DNA from: Rosa chinensis
Taxonomy: Eukaryota > Streptophyta > Magnoliopsida > Rosales > Rosaceae
Assembly (NCBI RefSeq): GCF_002994745.2
Contig: NC_037093.1
Coordinates: 21,215,555-21,279,554, forward strand
Direction of reading: 5' to 3'
DNA length: 64,000 bases
Below the pieces are notes generated by a model, which was not told the origin of the DNA, ran no database searches, and worked only from the letters and a program-made list of their open reading frames with translations. Positions 46,614 through 59,674 of the stretch are shown in pieces; position 1 is the stretch's first letter, and every line of letters starts with the position of its first letter. The translations under genes were made by a program, and so were the position numbers.

Positions 46614-48458
46614 GAACAAAATTCAGTTTGCCTTCTCCAACTTAGGGGCAAACATCATGTTAGTCCCTGATTTTTTTTTTTAATCAAGATCACCCCTGGA
46701 CTTCTCAAATGGATCATTCGTGTTAGATTCTTAGAAATTCATCAAATTATGACGTCATTATATGACATGGCACCGACAACATGACCCACTTTTAGATTTT
46801 CAACCTATGAAAAGGGAAAATTTTCCAAAATAACCTTTAAAAAAAAAATTCATCTCACCTCCGTCTCCTCTCTTCTTCCATAACACTTCCATATTTTCCA
46901 GAAGCTATTTTTGCAGGTAAAGGAAATTGAGATATTAAGAACAAACGAAGAAAGAAAAAGAAATATCAGATCCAACAATCATTGAAGCCATTTTAATTAA
47001 CAAAGTTATGAAATGAAGCAACTATATATCTCCAATTTCTCTAATTCTGACTATAGATCAGTTTCTCAAATGAACTCAATTCACCATTCCTCTATCTATT
47101 TCTTCAGATACAGAACACAAATAACCAGATAAGTAAACATTTCAATTCGAAAGTGCATGAAAATAGATATTTCCCCATCACCCTAGAACTGCACCTCAAT
47201 TTGGTAGTTTACTTCCTGAGCTATCTTAGAAACCAAATTCAAAAGAAGCTAGACCCAATAAGAGACAAAAATAGGGTAATTTCCAATTCAAAATTCAACT
47301 TCAAATCAACATAAACCCCAGAATCATCAATTACATTTCTGGGTGTTCTCAAAAGGCAAAGTAGAAGCTACTGAGCAGAAATTGAATAAAGTAATAAGTA
47401 AAAGACTAGTAGTTAGGGCCTTGATCAAGCCAATTCTGTAGCCCCTGAAATCTCTGAAAATCTCTTTAACGGTTTAAGGATTGTAAGCTACTTCAGCATC
47501 AACTCCATTCATAGATACATAGCCATCTCTCCCTTCTCTCTCTCTTTGTCAGTCAGTGATTCCAAACCTCGGTCAAACCCAACCCAAATCGGTCGAATTT
47601 CATATATATCCATAAAACCATAATTGATACACTCTTCGGCAAGACTCGAAGAAGTCTGGGGGTGTACTGAAGCAAGACAATGAAAAGCAAAGCATGTTTT
47701 GTAGCGACCACATCTGAACCTCCGGACCGCTGCCGAAACCTCCAAACTACAATATGCTCCAATTAGGGATGCTAGAAAACCCTTCCATTAAGCTCTAAAA
47801 AAATCATCTTGGATTTCGGCTCTCCTAAGCTCCAATTACAGCTTCAAGCCCTTCGGCAAATCGGACCAAATTTCTTCTTCATCTTCTTCAAAGCCCCCAA
47901 ATTTCGATCTCGGATCTACTGGATCCTCCTACAGATCAACTCGTTCCTCTAATTCCTTCAATGGGTCCTTCTCAGACGATCACAACTCAATCTTCTGAGC
48001 TCTCAAAGCCCAAGATTTTGAGCAGCTGAAGTGGACGAGTCCAGAACAAAGTTGCGACCATCGTCAAAGGTGGAGTCCACGATGAAGCCGCAGTCGAGGA
48101 GTTAGTTTTTGTCGGGAGAGAAGGCGGAGAAGGTGAGGGTAGAGAGAGAGAGAGAGAGCATGAGGTTTGTGTAGTGAAACGCCCTCGGAAATTCGAAGAT
48201 GGAAGATCCGAGGGGACTGGGTTTTGAGTTTAAATGGTGATATGTCTATTTTGCCCTTATTGGGGGTTCAGACGATGAATAGTGCGCCATGCTTTTCGGT
48301 GCCAAGTCACCATCTGATGTCACAATTGGATGAATTTCTGAGAATCTGACACGAATGATGCATTTAGGAAGTTCAGGGGTGATCTTGATTAAAAAAAAAG
48401 ATCAAGGACTAACATGATATTTGCCCCTAAGTTGGAGGAGGCAAACTGAATTTTGTTC
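46614..48458. mobile_element. MULE-like TIR element, 1.85 kb
   Basis: ATCTTATAA (9 bp) flanks it exactly at 46605-46613 and 48459-48467. The inverted arms of about 180 bases begin GAACAAAATTCAGTTTGCC and end with its complement. The interior has no transposase. The 47450-48170 part is less AT-rich and has a Ser-rich frame near 47840-47995 that could be captured host exon sequence, as in Pack-MULEs; I cannot name the source. Confidence 0.85.
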
Positions 48459-48467
48459 ATCTTATAA

Positions 48468-49304
48468 TATGTTTGGGTAAATGGGGTTAGTGTAGCTCAA
48501 ATTTGGATAAATGGATATTTTTCCCAACTAAAAAACATAGAGTTTGGACCCAGAGCAAAAGAACGTCAGCCTAAACTACAAGCCCAGACCTAAGGTTAGC
48601 CAAACCCTAGGCCCAAAACCATGGCCCAGCCTTAATCCAATCTTCACACCCATGGAGTTCAGGCTGCACACCACCACTGCCAACCATGTTGTTGTCGTCG
48701 TCTGTCACGCCACCCAACTTTCACCGGGTGACAAGCCGCACAACGCCCACCGCCACATATCCCCTCCTTTTATAAGGCAAGAGAATGACCCAAAAAAAAA
48801 AAAAAAACAGGCGGAAATCCAAACCCAAAAACCAGGTTAGGATCTCCTGTCTTCAAGCCATCCCTGACCCAATAGGTGGTGTCTTGTTGCCCCTGCCGCT
48901 TGCAATCTGCATCGCAATGATGATTATGAACGATCCATCCACAACGATGTGCAAATAAAAAAAAAACCGACGCACTTTCATTCAACCATTAGGTCAAGCT
49001 ATCCAAAAGGATAAGTTATGGAAGCCACCTGTCCGGCAGCAACAACGGCACAGGTGTCGGTGACCACTGGACGAGTCACGTTTGGAAGTCGTTTAGGGTT
49101 TTGTCTGTGAAAGAGAAGTCGGTTCCCACGAGTTGGTGTACTCAATTACTCTTTTGTTCTATAGTGACTCAATTATCTTTTGTCTGTATAATGATAATAA
49201 AGTTTTTTGTAACGACTGTAAACAAAATAAATATTGAAAGAGAAAGAAAGTGTATTTACATTAGTTCCAAACCCAAAGAAGTCATTCTGAGAACTGTAGG
49301 GTTA
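48468..49304. other. Unannotated sequence
   Basis: No supported feature. A 98-codon frame at 48544 lacks recognisable domains. Confidence 0.35.
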
Positions 49305-49599
49305 GAGCAACTCCAACAGCTTCCCCATATTTTGATTTTTCTCTACTTTAGAGAAAAATAAGCCTCTTTTACTCCAACAGATTCCCTATAACTATCCCTA
49401 TTTTAGGGAAAGTGAGGAAAGAGAAAACCAAATTCCCTATATTTACAGCAATCTCTAAAAATTGAAGGAAGAATATGGAGATTTTAGAGATTGCTGTAAA
49501 ATAGGGAATCTGTTGGAGTTGGAGAAGAAAAAGATGCTAAACCTTTGACTTTTGCTTCCCTATTATACAAAAATTATAGGGAAGCTGTTGGAGTTGCTC
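49305..49599. mobile_element. MITE, 295 bp, with nested inverted repeats
   Basis: The ends are GAGCAACTCCAACAGCTTCC and GGAAGCTGTTGGAGTTGCTC, perfect inverted repeats of 20 bases. A second inverted pair lies inside (CTCCAACAGATTCCCTAT near 49372 and ATAGGGAATCTGTTGGAG near 49500), so it can form a long hairpin. A TSD could not be fixed. Confidence 0.88.
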
Positions 49600-51299
49600 A
49601 GGGATTGACAAAAACAAAAACTAATCGTACTAAGAACAAGAGAGGGTATTTAAAAAAAAAAGACGAGGGGGAAAAATTCAGGATTTATTCATATGTATGG
49701 ATATACAAAAATTAACTAAGTCTTCCTTTGTTAATTACCTTTTTTTAAGTCCTTATTAGGTAAAGAAACAAGCATGCAAGAAACCTAGTAGAGCTCTGCT
49801 ATGGTTGGGAGAGCGCCATCCTCAGGCTTGGCCTCTCTATACCTTTCTCCATCCTGAATGAAGTACACCTACATCATCTTCCTTGGAGTCGCCAAAATCC
49901 AGTCTGGCTATTTTTGGGTCTTCTCTATCACATATCTTCTTTGCGTCGTCATGGCTGGCAGGTGTGGTGGCCTATTTCCTACCAACTATTCTTCCTATGC
50001 AGGCCTATGCAGCCCCATTAGGAGCGTTGGTTTGTGGTGGATCATCTAGGCCAAAGCGAGCGAGGCTCAAAGGTGGAGGTGAGGTATCAAAGGCACTAGC
50101 AGATCTTATTGGATCACAGAGGCATCATGGGGAGTTGGTGTTTGTCTAGGTCAGGTTAGACTCTATTCGAGTCTTCTCTTGTTGGACGGCAGCAATCCTA
50201 ACATAGCAGTCTTCTTGCTGATCGGAGTCCACTATTGGTCTGGTTGCAAATCCAACATGCGATGGTGATGGAGAGATGACTATGGGTAGTTACTATATTG
50301 TCGTACTGGTGGTCCGATTCTAAGGTGCCGATGTTGGATTGGATAGGTTGACTGGTTAGCACCCTTGTTGTGGGCAGGTCAGAGGCATGGTGTTGCATTG
50401 GTGTGTCGGCGGCTGCAAGGTCAAACAGTTTGTTGATTTGGCTGCTAGGGGAACGCCTCATTAGCCTTGGGCTCTTGTTTGTTTTCCAGATTTGAGTTTG
50501 GGCCTTGTTGGGTGTTTTAGAGCAGTAGCAATTGGGCTTATCAACTCTTAGTTCCGGATTTGGGATCCCAGTGGATTTTCTATAAAAATTTGGGATCCAG
50601 GACGCTCTCGATTTTGGTACCTAATTAATCTCTTATTTTTATTGGGATCCATACACGCAATGAACTGCATGAACTATTAGCCTGAGGTTGTCAGCGAGTC
50701 TACTAATGGATTATGCGGAAAAAAAAAATTATTGGCAGTTTCTCACTAGTTTACTCCTCCCTGAACTTCACCCAATAGGTGGAGTGGTATTGTATTTAGC
50801 GGTGTCTTTTTTTGACTGCCCTACTATAGCGGGTCACTGTTTAATATTGCTTTTTCCATATTGAATAAAAATGATTGACCTCCTTCTACTAAAAAAAAAA
50901 AAAAATGAAGTTTTGATCCAACTCAACCTCTATTTATTCATTTATACGGGTTTACAAAAAAGAAGATAAAGTTTTCATCCAACTTAACCTCTATATATTT
51001 GTTCAAAGCAAAAAAAGAGCGGAGAATAAAATTCCAACATTCAAATACAAGAGAAACTCTATCTATTATGAGGTAAATTAAATACAAAATTTACAAAAGA
51101 AGACTAGCATACTTAAGCTAAAGAAGAAATCTATAACTGTGAAAAGAATGAGAGTAGAAGTAGGAGAAGATGTATAATTCACGTCTATTAGAAAACAAGA
51201 GTTATATATGATCTCTGATCTGAACAAGGGCTAATTCAAACACAATATATTATCAGATCAAGCATTCAATGAAGAATTTGAATCAAGACCTTTCATTGC
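49600..51299. other. Unannotated sequence with a possible truncated retrosequence
   Basis: An A-run at about 50890-50903 follows ATTGAATAAAAATGATTGACC, which looks like a poly(A) signal and tail of a 5'-truncated retroelement. A (+) frame at 49883-50149 has no recognisable domain. Two imperfect copies of AGTTTT.ATCCAACT.AACCTCTAT occur near 50913 and 50970. Confidence 0.4.
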
Positions 51300-51316
51300 A
51301 TAAACCCTTCATTTAT

Positions 51317-54300
51317 GAGAGCGGCGCTCTAGCAAAACGGCAACTTTGATTGCTTTAGGCCGATTAGGGTTCCCTACGGCGGCGTTGGCACTAGTGAGGA
51401 GATGGCTTTTCGCATACTTGCTTGGAATTGCAGAGGGATTTTAGGAAACTCCAGGCGATGAGCTCTGATCGATTTGATCCGGCAGGAGAAACCAAAGATT
51501 CTTTTTCTCTCGGAGACTCTTTGCGATACAAAACAACCGGACACTCTACGAGTCAAGGTAGGGTTTGATAACTGTTTGGGTTGGCCTAAAGATGATGAGA
51601 ATTCAAGGGGAGTGGCTTTCTTATGGATGAATGATGTACCGGTGAGGATTAGGAATTATTCTTCAAGGCACGTTGACGTAGCCATTGGGGTAAGAGGAGC
51701 ACCGGATGAATGGCGTTTAACAGGCATATATGGGTATGCTCAGACCGCTGATAGGCATGAAACATGGAATTTGATGCGCCAATTGGCATCTCAATCCTCC
51801 TTGCCCTGGCTTATTGTGGGGGATTTCAATGAAATTGTTGACAACTCAGAAAAAACAGGTGGAGTCCCTCGAAGGCATGTGCAGATGCAAGGTTTCCGTG
51901 AGGCAATGATGGATTGTTCTCTGCTTGATATGGGTTTCTTTGGAAGCCCTTACACATGGTCAGACTACCAGATTTAGGAAAGGTTAGATCAGAGCTTATG
52001 GAATGTGGAGCTAAGGAATCTGTTCCCATCTTCACGTACAACTCACTTGCCGCCAAGTTCCTCTGATCACAGTCCTCTATTGGTTGAGGTAAGTGAAACT
52101 CCTATTCCGCAAACTGGGCGTAGAAAACCACTATTTCATTTTGAACAATATTGGGCAACACATCAAGAGTGTGAATCAGTGATCAAACGTGGTTGGCAGT
52201 ATGCTTCTGAGGGAGATCCAATGAGTCAGATCTGCCAACGTATTAAGCAAACAAGTCGTGAACTAACAGGTTGGCAGAAACAGACCTTTATGTTTCGTCA
52301 GATCGAGATGAAGGCAGTGAGGACGAGGCTGGATGAGTTACTACGACAGCCGTTTAACGCAACTGATTATGCTGAGAAGCAGACATTGCATGCCCGGTTT
52401 CAGGAATTGTTAACTCAAGAGGAGACTGTTTGGATACAGAGATCTAGGGCATTGTGGTTGAAAGGAGGAGACCGTAATACCGCCTACTTTCACAGACGAG
52501 CTTCAAATCGGAAGCACAGGAATCGAATTGTGGGTTTGTTTGACACTAATGATCAGTGGGTGCATGAGCCGAAGGGGATTGAGAGAGTAGTAAGCACGTA
52601 CTATCAGCAGTTGTTTCATACAGAGGGAGTTAATATGCAAGCTATGAATCTGATTCTGGATACTGTGCAGCCCAAGGTATCTCCTGCTATGAATCAAACT
52701 TTGTTGGCCCCTTATTCTAATGACGAAATCAAGCAAGCCTTGTTTCACATGCATCCTTCAAAGTCCCCAGGACCAGATGGTATGTCGCCTTTCTTCTTTC
52801 AAAAGTATTGGAGTACAGTTGGACCTGATGTGTGTACCGCAGTGCGCTCCTTTCTCTATTCCGGAGTGATGATCAAGGATGTTAACTTTACTCATATCAC
52901 ACTCATTCCAAAGGTGAAAGATCCGAAACATATGACTGATCTTCGACCTATAGCACTCTGTAATGTTCTTTATAGAATATGTTCAAAGGTATTGGCAAAT
53001 AGATTGAAGCAATTGTTAGGGGATATAATATCGCCATTGCAGAGCGCCTTTGTACCAGGTCGCTTGATTTCTGATAACACTTTGGTAGCTACTGAGGTGG
53101 CCCATCACTTGCACAATAATCGCAGGGGAGGTGATGGTCATTTTTCTCTTAAGTTGGATATCAGTAAAGCTTATGATCGACTAGAATGGTCTTTCTTGCA
53201 GGCCATGTTGTTAAAATTGGGCTTTGATGAGGAATGGGTTAATTTGATTATGACGAGTATTCGGACAGTTAGGTACTCCTTCCTGTTAAATGGAGAAGTT
53301 CGTGGATATATTCGGCCTACTCGAGGTATTAGACAAGGTGATCCATTATCGCCTTACCTGTTTATACTCTGTGCTGAAGGTCTTTCCTCTTTGATTGAGC
53401 ATTTTGTCCAGAACCGGTGGATTAGTGGGATTGAATTGGCACCATCTGCACCCAAACTACACCATCTGCTATTTGCAGATGACAGTTTTTTATTCGGAAC
53501 AGCTACCGAAGAAGAATGTCAACAATTTCGAAATATCTTATATACATATGAATTAGCCTCGGGACAGAAGATTAATCTGCAGAAAAGTGAGGTCGCTTTC
53601 AGTAAGAATGTTGAGATGGTTAAACAGAATTATTTGGCCAACTTGTTAGGTGTTCAGAGGGTCGATAAACATGAGCTTTACTTGGGGTTACCTACATATG
53701 TGGGGAGGAGTAAGACAGCAGCTTTTAGCTATTTGAAAGAGAAACTGACAAAGAAGGTGGTTAGTTGGCGTGCCAAATTACTTAGTGGAGCCGGTAAGGA
53801 AATTTTAATCAAAGCAGTGGCCCAAACAGTACCTAACTATGTCATGAATTGCTATATGTTGCCGTTGGGTATGTGTGAGGACTTGCAGCAGTTGTGTGCG
53901 GGTTTCTGGTGGGGAGACTCTGACGAGAAACAAAAAATACATTGGAGGTCTTGGGATCGGTTATGTGTTCCAAAGAAAGATGGTGGGATGGGTTTCAAGG
54001 ACTTGCATTGGTTTAATTTGGCGATGCTAAGCAAACAAGGATGGAGATTGGTGAAGAATCCGAATTCTTTAATTGCAAGACTATATAAAGCTTTATATTT
54101 TCCTAATGGGGATTTCTTACATGCAGAGTTGGGTGCTCACCCTTCTTTTCCATGGCGTAGTATTTGGGAGGCCAGAGAGGTATTACTGAAGGGCCTCCGA
54201 TGGCAGGTTCGAAATGGTGAAGATATTGATGTATGGAGAGACAACTAGTTACCAGATTCTTACCCACGTAGTCCATGTTCACCGCAACCGAGAGATGCCC

Positions 54301-55538
54301 CAACGAAAGTGTCTGAACTCATTCTTCCGGGAGCTAGAACTTGGGATGAAGACAAGATTGCTCAGTGGTTTTCACCGGTGGATAGGGAATTAATTCTTAA
54401 AATCCCACTCAGTCGACATGCTCCAAGAGACAGGTTAGTGTGGCATTTTCATAAGAAAGGTGTCTTTACTACCAATAGTGCTTACTACGTGGCTCGTGAT
54501 ATATTACTGGGTTTAGTTTTGGCCCCTCCATCGATCCCGGATCCCTATTCTAGATTGTGGGCGGCTCTTTGGAATGCCACAGTCCCTAACAAGGTGGCTC
54601 TTCAGGCCTGGAGATCCTGTGTTAATATATTACCGACAAGATCTTGTTTAAGTACAAAAGGTTATGTGGGGGATATGGTTTGTCCTTTGTGTGGACATGG
54701 GATTGAGAATAATGTGCATCTTTTCATCCATTGTAATTATGCAAGTGAAGTATGGACAGCAGCAAACATTCAAGTACCCGCCATGCATGTCTTGGACGTG
54801 AAAGATTGGCTCCTACAGTTGGTGGGCAGCTTGAGTAAAGAGCAATTTGGCAAAGTTCTAATTCTTCTCTGGGCTATATGGAAAAATCGTAATACTCAGG
54901 TATGGGAAGGGACGAAACAACATCCCTGTGATGCTGTGTTAATGGCTTTTGGCTGGCTAACAGAGTTTCTAAAAGCTAATAGTTGTGAAAAGCAATCTCG
55001 GGTGCAGAGACAAGATTAGGCAGTGCCTCAAGCAGGGTGGCTTAAATGCAATTCTGATGGAGCTTTTGTTGCGCAAGGTAATAGGGCTGGAATTGGAGTA
55101 GTGGTCCGCGACCATGATGGTCAACTTAGAGCAGCAGCAGCAAAGCCTATGAGGCATATCACTTCACCATTCCATGCCGAGTTAGCAGCCTTAATGGAAG
55201 GGGTCACATTAGCTGAACGAATGAATCTGGAGAAGGTCATATTTGAAACAGATTGCGCCATCTTGGCAGCAGCAGTGAACCAGAATGAACATGATCTTTC
55301 CCTGCTCAGCTTTGTTCTTGAAGATTTAAAGGATCATGTTCATAGCTCTGTTGATTTCAAGGTGGTTTATGCTCCCCGTGAAGCCAATAAAGTAGCTCAT
55401 ATCCTAGCCAATAAAGCTCTTTGTAATAGTGTTGACCAAACTTGGTCTGGTACTACTCCCGAATATATAAGGGATGCCATTCTAAACGAGTGTACTCGTT
55501 AATTGTTTCAATAAACCTACTTTTCAAAAAAAAAAAAA
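51317..55538 (+). mobile_element. LINE-B, nearly intact L1-type element without ORF1
   Basis: The 17-bp duplication ATAAACCCTTCATTTAT flanks it (51300-51316 and 55539-55555), and a poly(A) tail of about 13 bases ends it. It starts with the palindrome GAGAGCGGCGCTCTAGC, resembling the 5' region of LINE-A. One reading frame follows 85 bases later. No ORF1 (CCHC gag-like) lies within the TSDs, so this is either a family that lacks ORF1 or an element truncated before copying. Confidence 0.93.
51402..55502 (+). pseudogene. LINE-B endonuclease-RT-RNase H polyprotein, four nonsense codons, no frameshift
   Basis: The ATG at 51402 begins MAFRILAWNCRGILG, the endonuclease start. One frame continues to TAA at 55500, interrupted only by TGA at 51459, TAG at 51975, TAG at 54246 and TAG at 55017. 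Domains are endonuclease (WLIVGDFNEIVD; SDHSPLLVEV), RT (SKSPGPDGMSPFFFQ, FSLKLDISKAYDRLEW, IRQGDPLSPYLFIL, catalytic FADDSFLF near 53478), zf-RVT (CPLCGHGIENNVHLFIHC near 54685) and RNase H (CNSDGAFVAQGNRAGIG, ETDCAILAAAV). It would be about 1,366 residues without the stops. Confidence 0.92.
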
Positions 55539-55659
55539 ATAAACCCTTCATTTATTGATTGATGATATAAACAAGGAATAAAAAGAAGATAAGCTCATAA
55601 GCTACATAAAAATTAAAAGACCCCCTCGGGTGCGCCCAGGGCCCAGCTACGTACCTCCA

Positions 55660-56005
55660 CTACTGAAAAATCCCTTTTTTTGGCCATTTTAATGGATCAC
55701 TTAATAACCTAACTTCTCAATCATATATTGGTATCTCGACCATTCAGTATTTAGGTCTATATGAGTAGATCACTTGGGTAAGACTTTCATAATTGCAATT
55801 AACAATTTCAAACATGAATGGTTCAAGTTGGATTGATTTGATTCGTCCATTGATTTATTATAGTTCGACACCTTAATGGTCATCAATTTAGTTGAAAATT
55901 TGTAGAACTGATATATGCATGGAGTCTTAATAACTGAACGGTTGAGATGTCGATATGTGATCGGTTGAAATCCCTTAAAATGACCCCAAAAAAAAGAAGG
56001 ATCTA
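55660..56005. mobile_element. MITE-like inverted-repeat element 1
   Basis: The left arm (AAATCCC, then TTTTGG.CATTTTAA.GGATC) and the right arm (GAAATCCCTTAAAATGACC.CAAAA) are inverted. Internal words such as TATTTAGGTC and TAGATCACT are shared with the element at 56127. Boundaries are approximate. Confidence 0.55.
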
Positions 56006-56126
56006 AACACATATGCATTGAGGGCCTTTCATCAATTGATTTAATCTAGTCGATACCTTAACAGTCATCATTTTGTTGGACTCATTTTTTGATCACATAT
56101 TTGCATCCACTAACGGACACACACAA

Positions 56127-56444
56127 AGGGCCCTATCACTAAAGGATTCATTTTTTAGTCATTTTAAGGGATCTCTTGTGGAACCCACTTTTCAATTGCA
56201 TTTCAGCATCTCAACTCTTCAATATTTAGGTCATAATACATAGATCACTAAATTAAATCAATGGACGTACCGAATCTGTCCAACCTGAACCGTTCATGCT
56301 TATAATTGTAAATTGCAGTTATGAATGCCTTAATAATCTTTAATTTGGCTGAAAGTTGAAATCCCAATATGTGATTGAAAAGAATGTCTAATAAGCGACC
56401 CTTTAAAATGACCATAAAAAGAGATTCCTCACTAAAAGAGCCCT
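56127..56444. mobile_element. MITE-like inverted-repeat element 2
   Basis: It begins AGGGCCCTATCACTAAAGGA and ends ACTAAAAGAGCCCT. The arms share TAGTCATTTTAAGGG and CCCTTTAAAATGACCATA in inverted orientation. It is related to the neighbouring element at 55660. Confidence 0.65.
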
Positions 56445-57804
56445 ATATATGTATGTGTGTACACACATATGGGTAGACCTGATTGAGTTGCGAGTTCATC
56501 TACTGCATTAAAAAAAACCCTACTTGTACGTAGTTAATGGATTATTCCTTCTCAATTGTTAATTACTAATGTAATAGACTAATATATAATACGTAGTCTT
56601 TCAATAGAGTTAATGCATGCATCTCTAGTCCCTACATATCTGTGACCAAACGCCACAAGTTCATAATTTCAGCTAAAAAAAAGAGGCTAGGGCTGGGCTG
56701 TTAGATTATGTATCTCAACCCTAATCTTCCTTTCGAAAATTAATCCAACTCTAAAGTATGAGCAATACATCTGGCAGTTAAGCCTCACAACGATGAGCTA
56801 ACACCGTTACAAAACGAAATCCAGAATATACATAGAGCAAACAACCGAAGCCTGAATTATTTGCTTAGTAAAAATTAAATTCATGATCGTAGCTATCTCC
56901 GAGCCAGGCTAAAGATGAAGAGTCCCTCTCATCAAGCAGAGAAACCTCAACACGACCGCATTACTCTTCTAAAAGCACTATCAACATTAGTTTTTAATTA
57001 ACAACCGTAGCCTGCAGTGTCAGGTTCAATACAATTAGCTAGGTTGAGTTAGACTTCTAAGGGGACAAATCTGTTTTACAGATTACCTAGAGGGCGAGGG
57101 AAAGTTGGCCTATATATTATTTTTACAAAAGTCTCACTTACGTTAAAAGCTCGAATCTGGTCATCGATCCAAATTTTTGCATCACAAATCAAGGATTGAG
57201 TTTTATTATTTTACAATGAGTTGAGCTTAGTTTGAGCTTGGACTTAGTCAAAAAATGTTTAATTACGTTCCTTATTATTATTGATAATATATATAAGAAA
57301 TAAAGTAAACTCGCCTGAGATGAGCTAGTACACGTGGTCTAAATAAATTGTCTTACTCTCAGAGGCAGAACTAGAAATTTAATCTATGTGAAGCAATCAA
57401 GTTTTTTTAATTTTTTTTTATTAAACTTATAATATCATCATTTTATTTTAGTTCATCAACACTCTTAACCACTTTTGTTTTGTGGAAATAAGAACTCCCA
57501 CAATTATACAAAACTAATTGAATCAATATCACATGCATACAATAGAACTCTAGTCAGCTAACATGCAAAATAATTTACTTGCAGGAAAAAAAAAACAATA
57601 AATATAAAGAACCCCTGAGAGTAGGTTGCATAGGACAAAATCGATTAACAAATAACAATTAATAGTTATCATATATGCAGAACCCACACACACACATATA
57701 TATTAGACACCAAAAATTGGACTGGGGCGCAGGATCCGGTAGGTCCTCACGTACCTCAGCTATTGCTTGCTCTCAACAACTAACGTAAATTTTTTATGTT
57801 CATA

Positions 57805-57885
57805 AAGACGTCGATAGCGTGAATCAGGCGGCGCCAGTTGAGCTCAGATATATGACGTTAGCAAGTTCTGCATGCTGCTATAAAT
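57805..57885 (+). promoter_or_regulatory. Putative promoter of the SABATH gene
   Basis: TATAAAT at 57879-57885 lies 60 bases upstream of the start codon. A TGACGT motif at 57853-57858 and a palindromic GACGTC at 57807-57812 lie 21 and 67 bases upstream of the TATA box. Such ACGT/TGACG words can bind bZIP (TGA-class) factors that respond to salicylate or jasmonate; a regulatory role here is inference. Confidence 0.45.
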
Positions 57886-57944
57886 ATCCAAGTGTTCTAG
57901 CAGAAATATGTACAAAACCAGAAAGAGAAGACCAACCAAAAAAA

Positions 57945-59639
57945 ATGGAGGTAGAGCAGGTTCTTCACATGAATGGCGGAGATGGCAAAACAAGCTACGC
58001 AAACCACTCACTTCTTCAAGTTAGTCTCTCTGTATCTACTATACCTCTCTTGTTAAATTTTATTAATAAAAAAAGATTAACATGCATGTTCTGAGCTGGT
58101 TTAATTTGTTTTAGAGAGCTGTGATTTCGACGGTGAAGCCCATAGTGGACGCAAGCATAGAGGAGCTCTGCAGCACTCTCTTCCCAGAGTGTCTGAAAAT
58201 AGCAGACTTGGGATGCTCTTCAGGACCCAATACCCTTCTGGTGGTATCAGACATCATGGACAACATCCAGAACACGTTTCGGAAGCTGAACCTTCCCCCA
58301 CCATCGCTTCAAGCATTCTTGAATGACCTTCCCAGGAACGATTTCAACACGGTGTTCAAGTCACTGCCTGGCTTCTATAAGAAGCTCGATGAAGAACCTG
58401 ATAAAAAGTCGGGTCCTTGTTTCATTGCAGCAATGCCTGGTTCCTTTTATGGGAGGCTCTTTCCTAACAACTCTCTCCACTTTGTTCATTCTTCTTATGC
58501 TCTCATGTGGATCTCTGAGGTAATTAAATACTCTTGGTTGCGGACCTTTTTAGAAAGAAAAAAAATTGTTGATCGGTTTTTATTATATAACTTCCACTTG
58601 TTGTATATAGTATAACCTTAATCCAATCTTAGGCTGTAAACAAGCCTCAGATTCATGGCCTAGAGCCATGTCAATTTCTCCTCGCCACATCAAATTTTCA
58701 CAAAGTATGTTTTATCCTGTTTTTTGCTTGTTTGAAAAACCATCTTTTTATCAATTTCCATACAATTTCTTATATTTCTTATATGGAATAAAAATTTGAA
58801 AAGAAACGAATTATAGCCAATTTGTAGAACCCAGGGATTGAACCCTAGAAACTCTGAGAATATGTAAATGTTTAGTCCATCTATCTAGCTGGTTAGTTGT
58901 TGGTCTCCTTCAATTTACCTTGCACTGTTAATTTGATGCCATTTCTAGGTCAAAAATCATTTGTCTAAGTGAGATTTATTATCAATTTTAACATATAACG
59001 ACCTCTTCAAGAAAACATGAAAAAATTAAACATTACGTAATTTATATTGAAAAGAGGTGCACAATTAGGAAAAACACTTAGGTGGCGTTCGGTAACGTTT
59101 TCAAGTCATCTTTTTCATTTTAAAAAATGAAAATGGCTTGAAAATGCGTTCGTTGGTCTGTTTGCAAAAATGCAGAAAATAATTTTTGAAAATATTTTTT
59201 TATTTTACTCGTAAAACAGGAAAACGACAAATAGACGTTTTCACATTTTCATTCTCATATTTTAGAAAACACGGAGATACATTTTCCAAAACAAAGAAAA
59301 AAAAGAACGTGCTCTCTTCTTCCATATTCTCACTTCGCTATCTTCTTCTCAGGTCTCTCTCTCATCTCTAGTCGCCATCTTCTCTCGTTTTTGAAAATTG
59401 TTTTCGGAATAAGCTACCGGACACATTTTCGGATCTCAAAAATCCAATCTTATTTTCTCATTTTTATTTTCAAAATCGATTTTTGAAAAAAAAAATTTTA
59501 AAAACCATTACCGGACAAGCCCTTATGAATTCCAAAATCGGGTAAATAAAATATAATAGTGATTTTCATTTCTAGATGTTAATCAAACAAGCTCTTAATC
59601 AACTTGGTATTTTAATTTTTGATAAAGAAAAGGAAACAG

Positions 59640-59674
<35 letters not shown>

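Larger units (their letters stand above)
55556..57800. other. Intergenic region upstream of the SABATH gene
   Basis: It contains two related MITE-like inverted repeats in its first 900 bases; otherwise it is AT-rich with no coding evidence. Confidence 0.5.

Noticed and set aside
48544..49361. Short plus-strand frames near 48.5-49.4 kb as host genes
   Set aside because: No domain, no splice structure and no start context stronger than chance.
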